This document shows positions 8,329 through 16,918 of a DNA stretch of 30,121 nucleotides, piece by piece; positions within the stretch are counted from its first letter, which is position 1, and every line of letters starts with the position of its first letter. The translations under genes and the position numbers were made by a program. Origin of the DNA: CAYJPV01 sp964396055 (GTDB lineage: Bacteria; Acidobacteriota; Vicinamibacteria; Vicinamibacterales; JAKQTR01); the NCBI GenBank assembly GCA_964396055.1, contig CAYNDV010000049.1, positions 1 to 30,121 on the forward strand, written 5' to 3'. The notes beneath the pieces are model-generated. The model saw only the letters and a program-made list of their open reading frames with translations, was not told the origin of the DNA and ran no database searches.

Positions 8329-8349
8329 AAAAGGGGCCTGGCCCCTTTT
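8329..8349. terminator. AAAAGGGGCC palindrome, copy 2
   Basis: The same 10-bp arms as copy 1 with a central T. It begins at the last base of the TIM-barrel gene's stop codon (8349-8351, minus strand), so it is positioned to terminate that gene's transcript. It overlaps the stop by one base. Confidence 0.8.
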
Positions 8350-9278
8350 CAGGCGACGGGTTTCTGGCCGGCGAGGAAGCGGTCGAATCGGGCGACCACG
8401 TCCTTGAGGTAGGCCGCATCCCCGGCGGCAATCTCGGTGGTGATCCATCCCTGGTAGTTGACGTCGGTCAGCGCCTTGCGCACGTCTACCCAGTCGACGT
8501 CCCCTTCGCCGATGTTCTTCCAGGCGTAGGTGCTGGCGCGGCGGTCCAGGGCGAAGTCCTTGATGTGCACGCGCACGATCTTCGGGCCGAGCGTCCGGAT
8601 CCAGTCCTGCGGATACCCGTAGAAGAGCATGTTGCCGACATCGACGTAAGCCTTCACCCAGGGCGACTTGAACTCGTCGACGTACTGCCCGAGTTCGAGC
8701 GGGCTGAGCAGGAACTTGTTCCACACGTTCTCGATGCCAATCACGACCTTCAGTTCCTGCGCGAGGGGCAGGAGCCGCTGTCGGATCACCGCCTGGGACC
8801 GGGTCCACGCGTCCGTGTAGCCGGTCTGCGGGTTGACGACCGCCGGCACGAGCAGCACGCAGTCGGCGCCCCACAGCTTCGCGTTGCGCAGGGACGTTTC
8901 CATCCCCTGCACGCTCTGCGTGACGATGGCGGGGTCGCTGCTCGACAGCGGGAACCGCCAGTGGTCGGCGTTCATGACGCCGTGGATCTTGAGGCCCGTC
9001 GCCTCGGCGGCGGTCTTGATCTCGGCGGCGACGGCCTGATCGGCGATCGTGCCGATTTCCACGCCGTCGAAGCCCACCTCACGGGCCAGTTGGAACTTGT
9101 CGCGGTAGCTGAGTTCCTTCGGCAGCATGCCGACGTACACGGCCTTGCGCAGCCCACCGGCGGCGGGCGTGGAGGCCGGGGCCTGGGCGCCGGCCGTCAC
9201 CGCGCCCCACGGTGCGGCCGCGAGCGCCGGCGCGGCGGCGGCCGCCTTCAGGAATGCCCGTCTGTCGATCATCTTCAT
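8349..9278 (-). CDS. Tat-exported sugar isomerase/epimerase-like TIM-barrel protein
   Basis: A 309-residue protein of the xylose-isomerase-like TIM-barrel family. The N-terminus has a twin-arginine signal (DRRAFLK at 5-11, then an Ala-rich hydrophobic run), so the folded enzyme should be periplasmic. The metal site is intact: Glu183 in IENV, Asp213 in YVDVGN, His238 in VHIKD and Glu282 in TTEIA. The substrate is not identifiable; homologues isomerise, epimerise or dehydrate (keto)sugars. Start ATG 9278 is chosen because GGGAGG sits 6 bases upstream, whereas the ATG at 9284 abuts it. It lies downstream of a Gfo/Idh/MocA gene and a second TIM-barrel gene on the same strand. Confidence 0.9.
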   Translation of the reverse strand: MKMIDRRAFLKAAAAAPALAAAPWGAVTAGAQAPASTPAAGGLRKAVYVGMLPKELSYRDKFQLAREVGFDGVEIGTIADQAVAAEIKTAAEATGLKIHGVMNADHWRFPLSSSDPAIVTQSVQGMETSLRNAKLWGADCVLLVPAVVNPQTGYTDAWTRSQAVIRQRLLPLAQELKVVIGIENVWNKFLLSPLELGQYVDEFKSPWVKAYVDVGNMLFYGYPQDWIRTLGPKIVRVHIKDFALDRRASTYAWKNIGEGDVDWVDVRKALTDVNYQGWITTEIAAGDAAYLKDVVARFDRFLAGQKPVA

Positions 9279-9312
9279 GCGCATCCTCCCAGACGCCGAG
9301 CGCGGCACGACA

Positions 9313-9377
9313 CGTCCGGCTGAAGCCGGACGCCACGAGGGACGCTGGACTGCCGCAGTGCAGGACGTCAGCCCTGC
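9313..9377. repeat. Two-headed CTGAAG palindrome composite, compact form
   Basis: Head A (9313-9332) is a perfect 9-bp stem, CGTCCGGCT and AGCCGGACG, around GA, followed by GCCACGAGGGACGC. Head B (9360-9377) is in the opposite orientation: GTGCAGG, then CGTCAG in place of CTTCAG, then CCCTGC, a partly decayed copy of the GCAGG subtype. The same order of parts recurs at 15694-15917. It fills the 121-bp spacer between the Gfo/Idh/MocA gene and the TIM-barrel gene. Confidence 0.8.
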
Positions 9378-9399
9378 CCCAGTGTTCCGAGCCCTGTCC

Positions 9400-10683
9400 C
9401 TAGATCAGCGGCGTCGTGCCCGGCACCGCCACCGGATCGACCGGGTTGGGGCCGAACTCGTACTTCGCCGGCGACAGGTCGAGCTTCGACGTCGTCATCG
9501 CCCAGTCCCACGACATCGCGCGGCCCGTGTAGGCGCTCATGCGGCCCATGATCGCGCACAGCGTGCTCTCGGCGATCTGCCGGCCCTCGTTGAGCGGCTT
9601 GCCGGCGCGGATCGACGCGATCAGGTCGATGTGTTCCTGCACGTAGGGGTTCGTCTCCTGGGCCTCGAACGTCCAGGGGTTGGCGCCCGTGATCCGCGTC
9701 GCGTTCGACGTACTCCACGCCACGCCCTTCGTGCCGACGATCCGCTCTTCGACGCGGTCGTTGCAGCCCTTGGTCTGCCGGCACATGCTCGACACGCGCA
9801 CGCCGCTCGGGTATTCGAACTCCACGGCGAAGTGGTCGAAGATGTTCCCGTACTCCGGGGCCTTCCGCACTTCGCGGCCGCCCATGCCCATGACGTTCTT
9901 CGGCATCACACCCATGGCCCAGTTGACGACGTCGATGTTGTGCACGTGCTGCTCGACGATGTGGTCGCCCGAGAGCCAGCTGAAGTAGAGCCAGTTGCGG
10001 CACTGCCACTCCATCTCGCTCATCGTGGGGGTCTTCTCCTTCACCCACAGGTCGCCCTGGTTCCAGTAACACTGGGCGGCCACGATCTCGCCGATCTGCC
10101 CGTCCTGGATGCGCTTCATCATCTCGAGGTAACGGGCCTGGTGGCGGCGCTGGGTGCCGGCGACCACGGCCAGGTTCTTCTGCTTCGCGAGATCAGACGA
10201 GGCGATGACCGAGCGGATGCCCACGGGGTCCACCGCGACGGGCTTTTCCATGAACACGTGCTTGCCGGCCTCGACGGCGGCCTTGAGGTGGATGGGCCGG
10301 AATCCCGGTGGCGCGGCGGTCACGATCAGGTTGACGTCCGGCAGGGCGCATACTTTCTTGTAGTTGTCGAAGCCGGCGAACTGGCGATCGGCCGGTACTT
10401 TCACCCGGCTCGCGAACTCCTTGTTGAGGCGCGCCAGCGAACTCTCGACGCGGTCGGGCACGAGGTCGCCCAGGGCGACGATCTCGACGCCGGGGTCGGC
10501 CCGCAGGCAGTCGATGGCGGCGCCCGTGCCGCGGCCGCCGCAGCCGATGACGCCGACCTTGATGATGTCCGAGCCGGCGGCAAAGACGTTGAACGATGAG
10601 GGGAAGGCCGCGAGCAGGGAGGCGGACGCCGCCGTCCGCACGAAGTCGCGCCGGGTCACGGAAGGCATGGGGTTCTGGCTCAT
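9400..10683 (-). CDS. Tat-exported Gfo/Idh/MocA family oxidoreductase
   Basis: A 427-residue NAD(P)-dependent sugar oxidoreductase. It starts with a twin-arginine signal (TRRDFVR, 10-16) and a hydrophobic stretch to about residue 36. The Rossmann motif is VGVIGCGGRG (43-52), the family motif EKP is at 146-148, and EQHVHNIDVVNW lies in the catalytic-domain helix. Such enzymes use a tightly held cofactor when exported, because NAD is not free in the periplasm; family members oxidise or reduce sugar hydroxyls, often at C3. Start ATG has AGGAG 5 bases upstream. It sits between two TIM-barrel isomerase genes, all on one strand, suggesting a shared sugar pathway. The substrate is unknown. Confidence 0.93.
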   Translation of the reverse strand: MSQNPMPSVTRRDFVRTAASASLLAAFPSSFNVFAAGSDIIKVGVIGCGGRGTGAAIDCLRADPGVEIVALGDLVPDRVESSLARLNKEFASRVKVPADRQFAGFDNYKKVCALPDVNLIVTAAPPGFRPIHLKAAVEAGKHVFMEKPVAVDPVGIRSVIASSDLAKQKNLAVVAGTQRRHQARYLEMMKRIQDGQIGEIVAAQCYWNQGDLWVKEKTPTMSEMEWQCRNWLYFSWLSGDHIVEQHVHNIDVVNWAMGVMPKNVMGMGGREVRKAPEYGNIFDHFAVEFEYPSGVRVSSMCRQTKGCNDRVEERIVGTKGVAWSTSNATRITGANPWTFEAQETNPYVQEHIDLIASIRAGKPLNEGRQIAESTLCAIMGRMSAYTGRAMSWDWAMTTSKLDLSPAKYEFGPNPVDPVAVPGTTPLI

Positions 10684-10698
10684 GAGTGCTCCTTGTAG

Positions 10699-10745
10699 GC
10701 CGTTGGGCCGTTGGGCCGTGAGGCGGCGAGGCCGTCAGGCCGTTC

Positions 10746-10746
<1 letters not shown>
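10699..10746. repeat. Degenerate 8-bp tandem repeat (GCCGTTGG)
   Basis: About six octads between the Gfo/Idh/MocA start and the stop of the next gene: GCCGTTGG twice, then GCCGTGAG, GCGGCGAG, GCCGTCAG and GCCGTT. It fills most of the 62-bp spacer. The last unit reaches the stop codon (TAG, 10746-10748) of the downstream-read gene. Confidence 0.75.
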
Positions 10747-11681
<935 letters not shown>

Positions 11682-11813
11682 AGAAGGCTCCTGCATGAGG
11701 GTCGATCGACACGGCGACGCCCGGGGGACGGGACGTCGCTCGCATACTAGGGACCGGCGTGACGCCTGTCAACCGCACCGGCGCCGGGACGGCGGCGGGC
11801 CGGGCGGCCGCTG

Positions 11814-11822
11814 TGCGATAAT
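11814..11822 (+). promoter_or_regulatory. Extended -10 promoter of the TPR gene
   Basis: TGC-GATAAT is an extended -10 with no clear -35. It ends 6 bases before the ATG at 11829, so transcription would begin at or next to the start codon. No Shine-Dalgarno is present. Confidence 0.5.
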
Positions 11823-11828
11823 CGGGTC

Positions 11829-12773
11829 ATGCCGACAATTCACCGATTCGGGACCACGTGTCTCTTGTTCGTGCTCTTCGCGGGCGCGCTCGGGGCCCAG
11901 GCCCCGGCCACCCAGCAGCCCCCTGACCCCGCCGCCGAAGCGCTGCGGGCCGGTCAGCAGCTCATGCGCGACGGGAATGCGGACGGCGCGCTTGCCGCAT
12001 ACCTGAAAGCCACCGAGACGTTTCCGGCGTCCGTCCCCGCCCGCATCCGCGTGGGCATCCAGCTCGATCTCATGGGCCGCTACGCCGAGGCCCGTACGCA
12101 CTTCACCAAGGCGCTCGCGATGCCGGGCCTGACGCCGGCCTTCGAGGCCCAGGCCCTGCGCGCCATGGCCATGGCGTGGGCGTTCGAGGGCAACTGCAAG
12201 GAAGCGATCCCGTACGAAAGCCGGCTGTACGAGCGCTACCTGACGAAGGACAAGGACTTCTACATGGCCGGCGAGATCGCTAACGAGCTGGCCCGCGTCT
12301 GCCTGGAGTCCGGCGACTACGATACGGCCGCGGCCTGGTACAAGAAGGGCTACGACGCGGGCCTGCAGGAGCCGAACCTCTCGGCTGCCCGCAAGGACCT
12401 GTGGCAGTTCCGCTGGCACCATGCGCAGGCGCGCCTGGCGGCCCGGCGCGGCAACCAGGCGGAAGCGGCGAAGCAGGTGGCGGCCGCCAAGGCGGCGCTC
12501 GACACGGGTACGAACCCGGATCAGGCGCCGTTCTACCCGTACCTCGTCGGGTACGTCGCCTTCTACGGCGGCGACTACAAGGCCGCCCTGGCCGAGTTCA
12601 TGAAGGGCAACCAGAACGACGCGTTCGTGCTGGCGCTCATCGCCCAGAGCCACGAGAAGCTGGGCGACCAGGCGGCGGCCATGGACTACTACAAGAAGGT
12701 GATGGCGATCACGTCGCACAATCCCAACAACGCCTTCGCCAGGCCCCTGGCGCGCAAGAAGCTGGGGCTGTAG
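11829..12773 (+). CDS. Exported tetratricopeptide repeat protein
   Basis: A 314-residue protein with a signal peptide (residues 1 to about 23, ending LGAQA) followed by several TPR helical pairs. Recognisable repeats include DGNADGALAAYLKATETFP (about 48-66), GRYAEARTHFTKAL, SGDYDTAAAWYKKGYDAG, GGDYKAALAEFMKG and GDQAAAMDYYKKVM near the C-terminus. No enzymatic domain is present, so it is most likely a periplasmic protein-protein scaffold. It converges on a small membrane-protein gene, with an inverted repeat between them. Partner unknown. Confidence 0.88.
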   Translation: MPTIHRFGTTCLLFVLFAGALGAQAPATQQPPDPAAEALRAGQQLMRDGNADGALAAYLKATETFPASVPARIRVGIQLDLMGRYAEARTHFTKALAMPGLTPAFEAQALRAMAMAWAFEGNCKEAIPYESRLYERYLTKDKDFYMAGEIANELARVCLESGDYDTAAAWYKKGYDAGLQEPNLSAARKDLWQFRWHHAQARLAARRGNQAEAAKQVAAAKAALDTGTNPDQAPFYPYLVGYVAFYGGDYKAALAEFMKGNQNDAFVLALIAQSHEKLGDQAAAMDYYKKVMAITSHNPNNAFARPLARKKLGL

Positions 12774-12781
12774 GACACGCC

Positions 12782-12840
12782 GGCCACGGGCTGCGGGCGT
12801 CGGGTGTCAGGCCTCCGGACCTGGCCCGTCGCCCGTGGCC
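12782..12840. repeat. Long-loop inverted repeat between convergent genes
   Basis: Perfect 10-bp arms, GGCCACGGGC (12782-12791) and GCCCGTGGCC (12831-12840), are separated by 39 bp, just after the TPR gene stop. There is no T tract, so it is at best a weak or Rho-assisted terminator. Confidence 0.45.
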
Positions 12841-12865
12841 CGGGCCCGGGCCCGGCCGCCCGTCA

Positions 12866-13177
12866 TCACCCGATCGCCCACAACGTCAGGATCAGCCCGC
12901 CCACCACCACGATCGGCAGCGTCGTCGCCACGACGGCCGCCCGCGTCCGCCGTTTCGCGTAGAACAGCCATGCCGCGATCCCGCAGACGAGCGGGAGCAG
13001 CGGGTACGACCAGATCACACCCACGAAGACCCACGCGGCGGTCTGCTCGGTGGACCCCGGGGCGTCGAAGGCCATGACCGACAGCCCGGCCATCGCCAGC
13101 CACGGGACGAGCGAGGCCGCATAGCCGAGTTGCGACACGATGAGCCACACCAGCGCTGCCGTTGATCTCGGTGCCAT
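12866..13177 (-). CDS. Small predicted membrane protein of unknown function
   Basis: A 103-residue protein with three predicted membrane helices (about 8-32, 47-71, 80-101) and a basic KRRTR loop before the last. I do not recognise a family. ATG 13177 is the only sensible start and has no Shine-Dalgarno. A TATGCT element (about 13194-13199 read on the minus strand) could be its -10. It is divergent from the penicillin-acylase gene and convergent with the TPR gene. The hydrophobic periodicity supports a real gene. Confidence 0.65.
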   Translation of the reverse strand: MAPRSTAALVWLIVSQLGYAASLVPWLAMAGLSVMAFDAPGSTEQTAAWVFVGVIWSYPLLPLVCGIAAWLFYAKRRTRAAVVATTLPIVVVGGLILTLWAIG

Positions 13178-13236
13178 AGGGAGGATGTTCCGCTAGCATA
13201 GCAGACGCAGGCGCGAGACCAGAGGGGGAGGACGTG

Positions 13237-15705
13237 ATGACTGACGGGTCAATGACCGCTGCGGATCACCCCAACCAGGCGCCCGCCGTTCGCCGGCGCG
13301 GGCCGTTGCGCCGCGTCGCGCGGGGGACGGCGTGGCTGCTGCTGGCGCTGGCGGTGGCCCTGGCCGCAGGCGGCGGCTGGCTGTATGTCGAACTGCGCGC
13401 CAGCCTGCCCGTCCTCGACGGCGAGCGGCGGCTCGCCGGGCTCAGCGCGCGCGTGGAGGTGACGCGCGATGCCCTCGGCGTGCCCACGATCGCCGGGGCG
13501 ACGCAGCTCGACACCATGCGCGCGCTCGGCTTCGTGCACGCGCAGGACCGCTTCTTCCAGATGGACCTGCTGCGGCGGCAGGCCGCCGGAGAACTCGCCG
13601 CGCTCATCGGCCCTCCAGTCGTCGGCATGGACCGCGAGCATCGGCTGCACCGCTTCCGCGACCTCTCGCGTCGTGTGCTGGCCCAGGCCGCCGGGGCCGA
13701 CCGCGCGCGTCTCGACGCTTACGCGGCGGGCGTCAATGCCGGTCTCGCGGCACTGGGCGCCGTGCCGGTCGAGTACCTGGCCCTGCGCGCCGAGCCCGCG
13801 CCGTGGACAGCCGAAGACTCGGTGCTGGTCGTCCTGGCGATGTTCTTCGACCTGCAGGGTGGCACCGGCCGCTACGAACGTCACCTCTCCGAACTTCAGC
13901 GCAGGCTGCCGCCGGAGCTGTTCGCGTTTCTGACACCCGCCGGCACCGAATGGGATGCCCCGCTGGTCGGCGGCCCGTTCGTCCAGCCAGCCGTGCCGGG
14001 CCCGGAGGTGATCGACTTGCGCGGGCGGGCGGCGAAGGCCGGGGTGGCGCGGCTGGGGGATGGACCGGAGCCGCCGGAGGTCGCCGGCAGCAACAACTGG
14101 GCCGTGGCCGGCACGCACACGGCCGACGGCCGGGCGCTGGTGGCCGACGACATGCACCTGGGGCTGTCGGTGCCCAACGTCTGGTACCGCGTGCGCCTGG
14201 AGTGGCAGGCAGACGGGCAGCGGCGCCACATCACCGGCGTGAGCCTGCCCGGCGGTCCCGCGGTGGTGGCCGGCAGCAACGGCCACGTGGCGTGGGCCTT
14301 CACCAACAGCCAGGGTGACTGGATCGACCTCGTGGTCGTCGAGCCCGATCCCGCCGACGCGTCGAGGTACCTCGTGCCCGGCGGCAGCGAGCCCTTCGGC
14401 ACGGTGCGCGAGACGATCGCGGTGAAGGGCGCGCCCGCCGAGACGCTCGACATCCGCACGACGCGGTGGGGCCCGCTCGTCGAACCCGACTCGGCCGGCC
14501 GCCAGCTGGCCGTGTCGTGGGTGGCCCACCACCCGGACGCGCTGACCTTCAGCGGGCTGTTCGGGCTGCAGACGGCCTCGACGCTGGACGAGGCGCTGCG
14601 GGAGGCGCACCGCGCGGGCGTGCCGGCGCAGAACTTCACGGTGGCCGACGTGTCGGGGCGCATCGCGTGGACGATCATCGGCGTCATGCCACGCCGCGTG
14701 GGGTTCGATGGCCGCCTGCCCGTGTCGTGGGCCGACGGCACGCGCCGATGGGATGGCTGGCTGGCGCCCGACGAGGTGCCGGCCGTCGTCGATCCGCCGT
14801 CGGGGCGCATCTGGACGGCGAACCACCGCCTCGTCGACGGCGACATGCTGGCGCGGCTGGGCGACAGCGGGTACGCCCTCGGGGCGCGCGGGCGCCAGAT
14901 CCGGGATGGTCTGCTGGCGCTCGACAAGGCGACGCCGGAGGATCTGCTGCGCATCCAGCTCGATGACCGCGCCCTGTTCCTCGAACGATGGCGGACCCTG
15001 CTGCTGCAGGTCCTCACGCCGTCGGCCGTGGGCGCGGACCCGAAACGCCAGGCGTTGCGGCGCCTCACGGAGACCACCTGGACGGGCCGCGCGTCGATCG
15101 ACTCGGTGGCCTACCGGATCGTCCGCGCGTTCCGGGCCGTGGTGGCCGATCGCGTGTGGGACGCCGCCACGGGCCAGACGGGCGTCGCCGATGAGGCGGT
15201 CATCGGGCCCACCACGCAGTTCGAGGGGCCGCTCTGGGCGCTGGTGACGGCCCGGCCGCCGCACGTCGTGCCGGCCGGACTGGCCGGCTGGGACGCCCTG
15301 CTGCTGGCGGCCGTGGACGCCGTCATTGCGGAACTGGAACGAGCCGGCCCCGACCTTGCCGGGCGCACCTGGGGCGAGCGCAACACCGTGCGGGTGCGCC
15401 ACCCGTTGAGCCGGGCCGTGCCGCAGCTGGCACGGTTCCTCGATGTGCCGCCGCGCCAGCTGCCCGGTGACGCCAACATGCCGCGGGTGCAGGCGCCCGC
15501 GTTCGGGGCGTCCCAGCGGTTCGTCGTCTCGCCCGGACAGGAGGAGCGCGGGTTCTTCCACATGCCGGTGGGGCAGTCGGGGCATCCGCTGTCGCCGTAC
15601 TATCGCAACGGCCACGACGCGTGGGAGCAGGGGCGGCCGACGCCGTTCCTGCCCGGGCCGGCCGTGCACCGGCTGACGCTCAACCCGACGGACGCGTCCG
15701 GCTGA
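13237..15705 (+). CDS. Penicillin acylase family Ntn-hydrolase
   Basis: An 822-residue amide hydrolase precursor (S45 family: penicillin G acylase and acyl-homoserine-lactone acylases such as PvdQ). A basic N-terminus is followed by a membrane segment (about 33-52), so it is membrane-anchored or secreted. The self-cleavage site and catalytic Ser are in AGSNNWAV (Ser285), giving an alpha subunit before it and a beta subunit from Ser285. The conserved TNSQGDW segment follows, which carries an Asn of the active site. Natural substrates (AHLs, N-acyl amino acids, lipopeptides) cannot be told apart. ATG 13237 has GGGGGAGG 5 bases upstream. The stop codon and last residues (DASG) come from the CTGAAG palindrome at 15694-15715. 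Confidence 0.92.
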   Translation: MTDGSMTAADHPNQAPAVRRRGPLRRVARGTAWLLLALAVALAAGGGWLYVELRASLPVLDGERRLAGLSARVEVTRDALGVPTIAGATQLDTMRALGFVHAQDRFFQMDLLRRQAAGELAALIGPPVVGMDREHRLHRFRDLSRRVLAQAAGADRARLDAYAAGVNAGLAALGAVPVEYLALRAEPAPWTAEDSVLVVLAMFFDLQGGTGRYERHLSELQRRLPPELFAFLTPAGTEWDAPLVGGPFVQPAVPGPEVIDLRGRAAKAGVARLGDGPEPPEVAGSNNWAVAGTHTADGRALVADDMHLGLSVPNVWYRVRLEWQADGQRRHITGVSLPGGPAVVAGSNGHVAWAFTNSQGDWIDLVVVEPDPADASRYLVPGGSEPFGTVRETIAVKGAPAETLDIRTTRWGPLVEPDSAGRQLAVSWVAHHPDALTFSGLFGLQTASTLDEALREAHRAGVPAQNFTVADVSGRIAWTIIGVMPRRVGFDGRLPVSWADGTRRWDGWLAPDEVPAVVDPPSGRIWTANHRLVDGDMLARLGDSGYALGARGRQIRDGLLALDKATPEDLLRIQLDDRALFLERWRTLLLQVLTPSAVGADPKRQALRRLTETTWTGRASIDSVAYRIVRAFRAVVADRVWDAATGQTGVADEAVIGPTTQFEGPLWALVTARPPHVVPAGLAGWDALLLAAVDAVIAELERAGPDLAGRTWGERNTVRVRHPLSRAVPQLARFLDVPPRQLPGDANMPRVQAPAFGASQRFVVSPGQEERGFFHMPVGQSGHPLSPYYRNGHDAWEQGRPTPFLPGPAVHRLTLNPTDASG

Positions 15706-15756
15706 AGCCGGACGCCACGAAGATCCGGACGCTACGAAGATCCGGACGCCACGAAG
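15694..15756. repeat. CTGAAG palindrome head A plus 17-bp tandem units (left of gap)
   Basis: A perfect 10-bp stem, GCGTCCGGCT and AGCCGGACGC (15694-15715), around GA contains the acylase stop codon. Its right arm starts a 17-bp tandem array: 15708-15724 and 15725-15741 (one C-to-T change), then a partial unit (15742-15756) running into the gap. The unit is CCGGACGCCACGAAGAT. Confidence 0.88.
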
Positions 15757-15856
15757 NNNNNNNNNNNNNNNNNNNNNNNNNNNNNNNNNNNNNNNNNNNN
15801 NNNNNNNNNNNNNNNNNNNNNNNNNNNNNNNNNNNNNNNNNNNNNNNNNNNNNNNN
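15757..15856. other. Assembly gap of exactly 100 N
   Basis: A run of 100 N inside a 17-bp tandem array. The round number indicates a placeholder of unknown real length. The reads were probably too short to cross the array. Confidence 0.98.
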
Positions 15857-15917
15857 CCGGACGCCACGAAGAGCCGGACGCCACGAAGGACGCACGTAGT
15901 GCAGGCCTTCAGGCCTA
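15857..15917. repeat. 17-bp tandem units and inverted palindrome head B (right of gap)
   Basis: Two more units (15857-15873 and 15874-15890) lead into GACGCACGTAGTGC. An inverted head B follows, AGGCCT-TC-AGGCCT (15903-15916), a perfect 6-bp stem. Together with 15694-15756 this repeats the part order of the composite at 9313-9377, with an expanded centre. Confidence 0.85.
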
Positions 15918-15957
15918 CCGCCATCGACGCGCCGCGCGAGAGACAGGAGACGAACAC

Positions 15958-16878
15958 GTGCACATGATCGGACAGCGACTCGTGAGGGCCGCGGCGGGTG
16001 CGGCGGCGTTGGCCGTGTGCCTGTGGACAGCGGGGGCCGCCATCGCGCAGACGCCGGCGACCGTTTCGCCGACGCCAGCCGTCACGCAATCGCCAGCTGC
16101 CACTGCGGCGACGGCGGTCACGCCGGGTGACGCGGGACTGCCCGTGGATCTCGTCGTGCAGGGCGCCGTGGACAGCGAGTTGCAGCCGCTGCTGGCGGCG
16201 CTCGAGTCACCGGAACGGATCCAGATTGGCGCATGGACGTTCTGGCGCGGGCTGCTGGCGGGGCGGCGCGTCGTGGTGTCGCGCACCGAGGTGGGGCCGA
16301 TGAATGCGGCCGTGGCGACGACGCTGGCCGTGACGCACTTCCGGCCGCGGCTGATCATCAACCAGGGCACCGCAGGCGCCCTCGAGCCCGGGCTCAAGCT
16401 GTACGACATCGTCGTCGGCGAGGCGACCGTCGACTACGGGGCGTTCCGATCCGCCCCGGCCCCGGCCGGGGCAGGCGTGAGCCAGTCGCGCTGGACGCCG
16501 ATGTCGACCTGGCTGCGCCCGGACGGCAACGACCGCGTCGAGTTCCGGCAGTTCCCCGGCGATCGCGAGGCCCTGCAGGCGGTGCTCGCAACGCCGAACC
16601 CGCGCGGACGCGTGGTGAAGGGCGTGATCGGTTCGGCGTTCGAGTTCAACCGCGAGATCGATCGGCTGGTGTGGGTGCATCAGACCTACGGCGCCGTCTC
16701 CGAGGACATGGAGAGCGCGTTCTCGGCCGGGGCCGCCATGGGGCTGGGCACCCGGTTTCTCGCCGTGCGCATCATCTCGGACACCGAGTTCCACGCCACC
16801 GGGTTCCAGCGCATCGCCGGCGAGTACTGCGCCGCGTTCGTCCTCGAAGCGATCAGGCGTAAATCAATCCCGGATTGA
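15958..16878 (+). CDS. Exported MTA/SAH nucleosidase-like phosphorylase-superfamily protein
   Basis: A 306-residue protein of the purine nucleoside phosphorylase/uridine phosphorylase superfamily, closest in motifs to 5'-methylthioadenosine/S-adenosylhomocysteine nucleosidase. Residues 1-31 form a signal peptide (ending AAIAQ), followed by a Thr/Ala/Pro linker. Counterparts of the E. coli MTAN active site are visible: Glu74 in QGAVDSEL, Met251-Glu252 in SEDMES and Asp275 in RIISD; NQGTAGA (135-141) is also conserved. The start is GTG 15958, with AGGAG 8 bases upstream. Nucleosidases of this kind are normally cytoplasmic, so a periplasmic role is odd, perhaps salvage of external nucleosides. 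The C-terminal KSIPD and stop are encoded by an AT-rich palindrome. Confidence 0.87.
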   Translation: MHMIGQRLVRAAAGAAALAVCLWTAGAAIAQTPATVSPTPAVTQSPAATAATAVTPGDAGLPVDLVVQGAVDSELQPLLAALESPERIQIGAWTFWRGLLAGRRVVVSRTEVGPMNAAVATTLAVTHFRPRLIINQGTAGALEPGLKLYDIVVGEATVDYGAFRSAPAPAGAGVSQSRWTPMSTWLRPDGNDRVEFRQFPGDREALQAVLATPNPRGRVVKGVIGSAFEFNREIDRLVWVHQTYGAVSEDMESAFSAGAAMGLGTRFLAVRIISDTEFHATGFQRIAGEYCAAFVLEAIRRKSIPD

Positions 16879-16913
16879 TTTATACATTGCATAAATCAAT
16901 CCGGGATTGATTT
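16861..16913. repeat. 53-bp AT-rich near-perfect palindrome between convergent genes
   Basis: Two 21-bp perfect palindromes (16861-16881 and 16893-16913), each with arms AAATCAATCC and GGATTGATTT and centres C and G, are reverse complements of each other. The whole 53 bp therefore folds as one stem of 23 bp with a 7-nt loop, or as two smaller hairpins. It overlaps the stop codon of the nucleosidase gene and lies 5 bp from the stop of the sialidase gene. It may act as a bidirectional terminator, but AT-rich symmetric arms without a G+C stem are atypical. Confidence 0.85.
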
Positions 16914-16918
16914 GCGCC

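Noticed and set aside
8233..8874. N-terminal extension of the DUF2177 frame
   Set aside because: The frame is open upstream but becomes an Arg-rich shadow of the TIM-barrel gene; DUF2177 homology begins at the ATG near 8232/8226.
15706..15890. Possible CRISPR array
   Set aside because: Units are 17 bp, directly adjacent and without unique spacers, so it is a simple tandem repeat; no cas gene is near.
13249..16089. Very long open frame on the minus strand opposite the penicillin-acylase gene
   Set aside because: Composition is Arg/Gly/Pro/His-rich with no domain, it crosses the N gap, and the opposite strand encodes a clear acylase. GC-rich DNA commonly gives such antisense frames.
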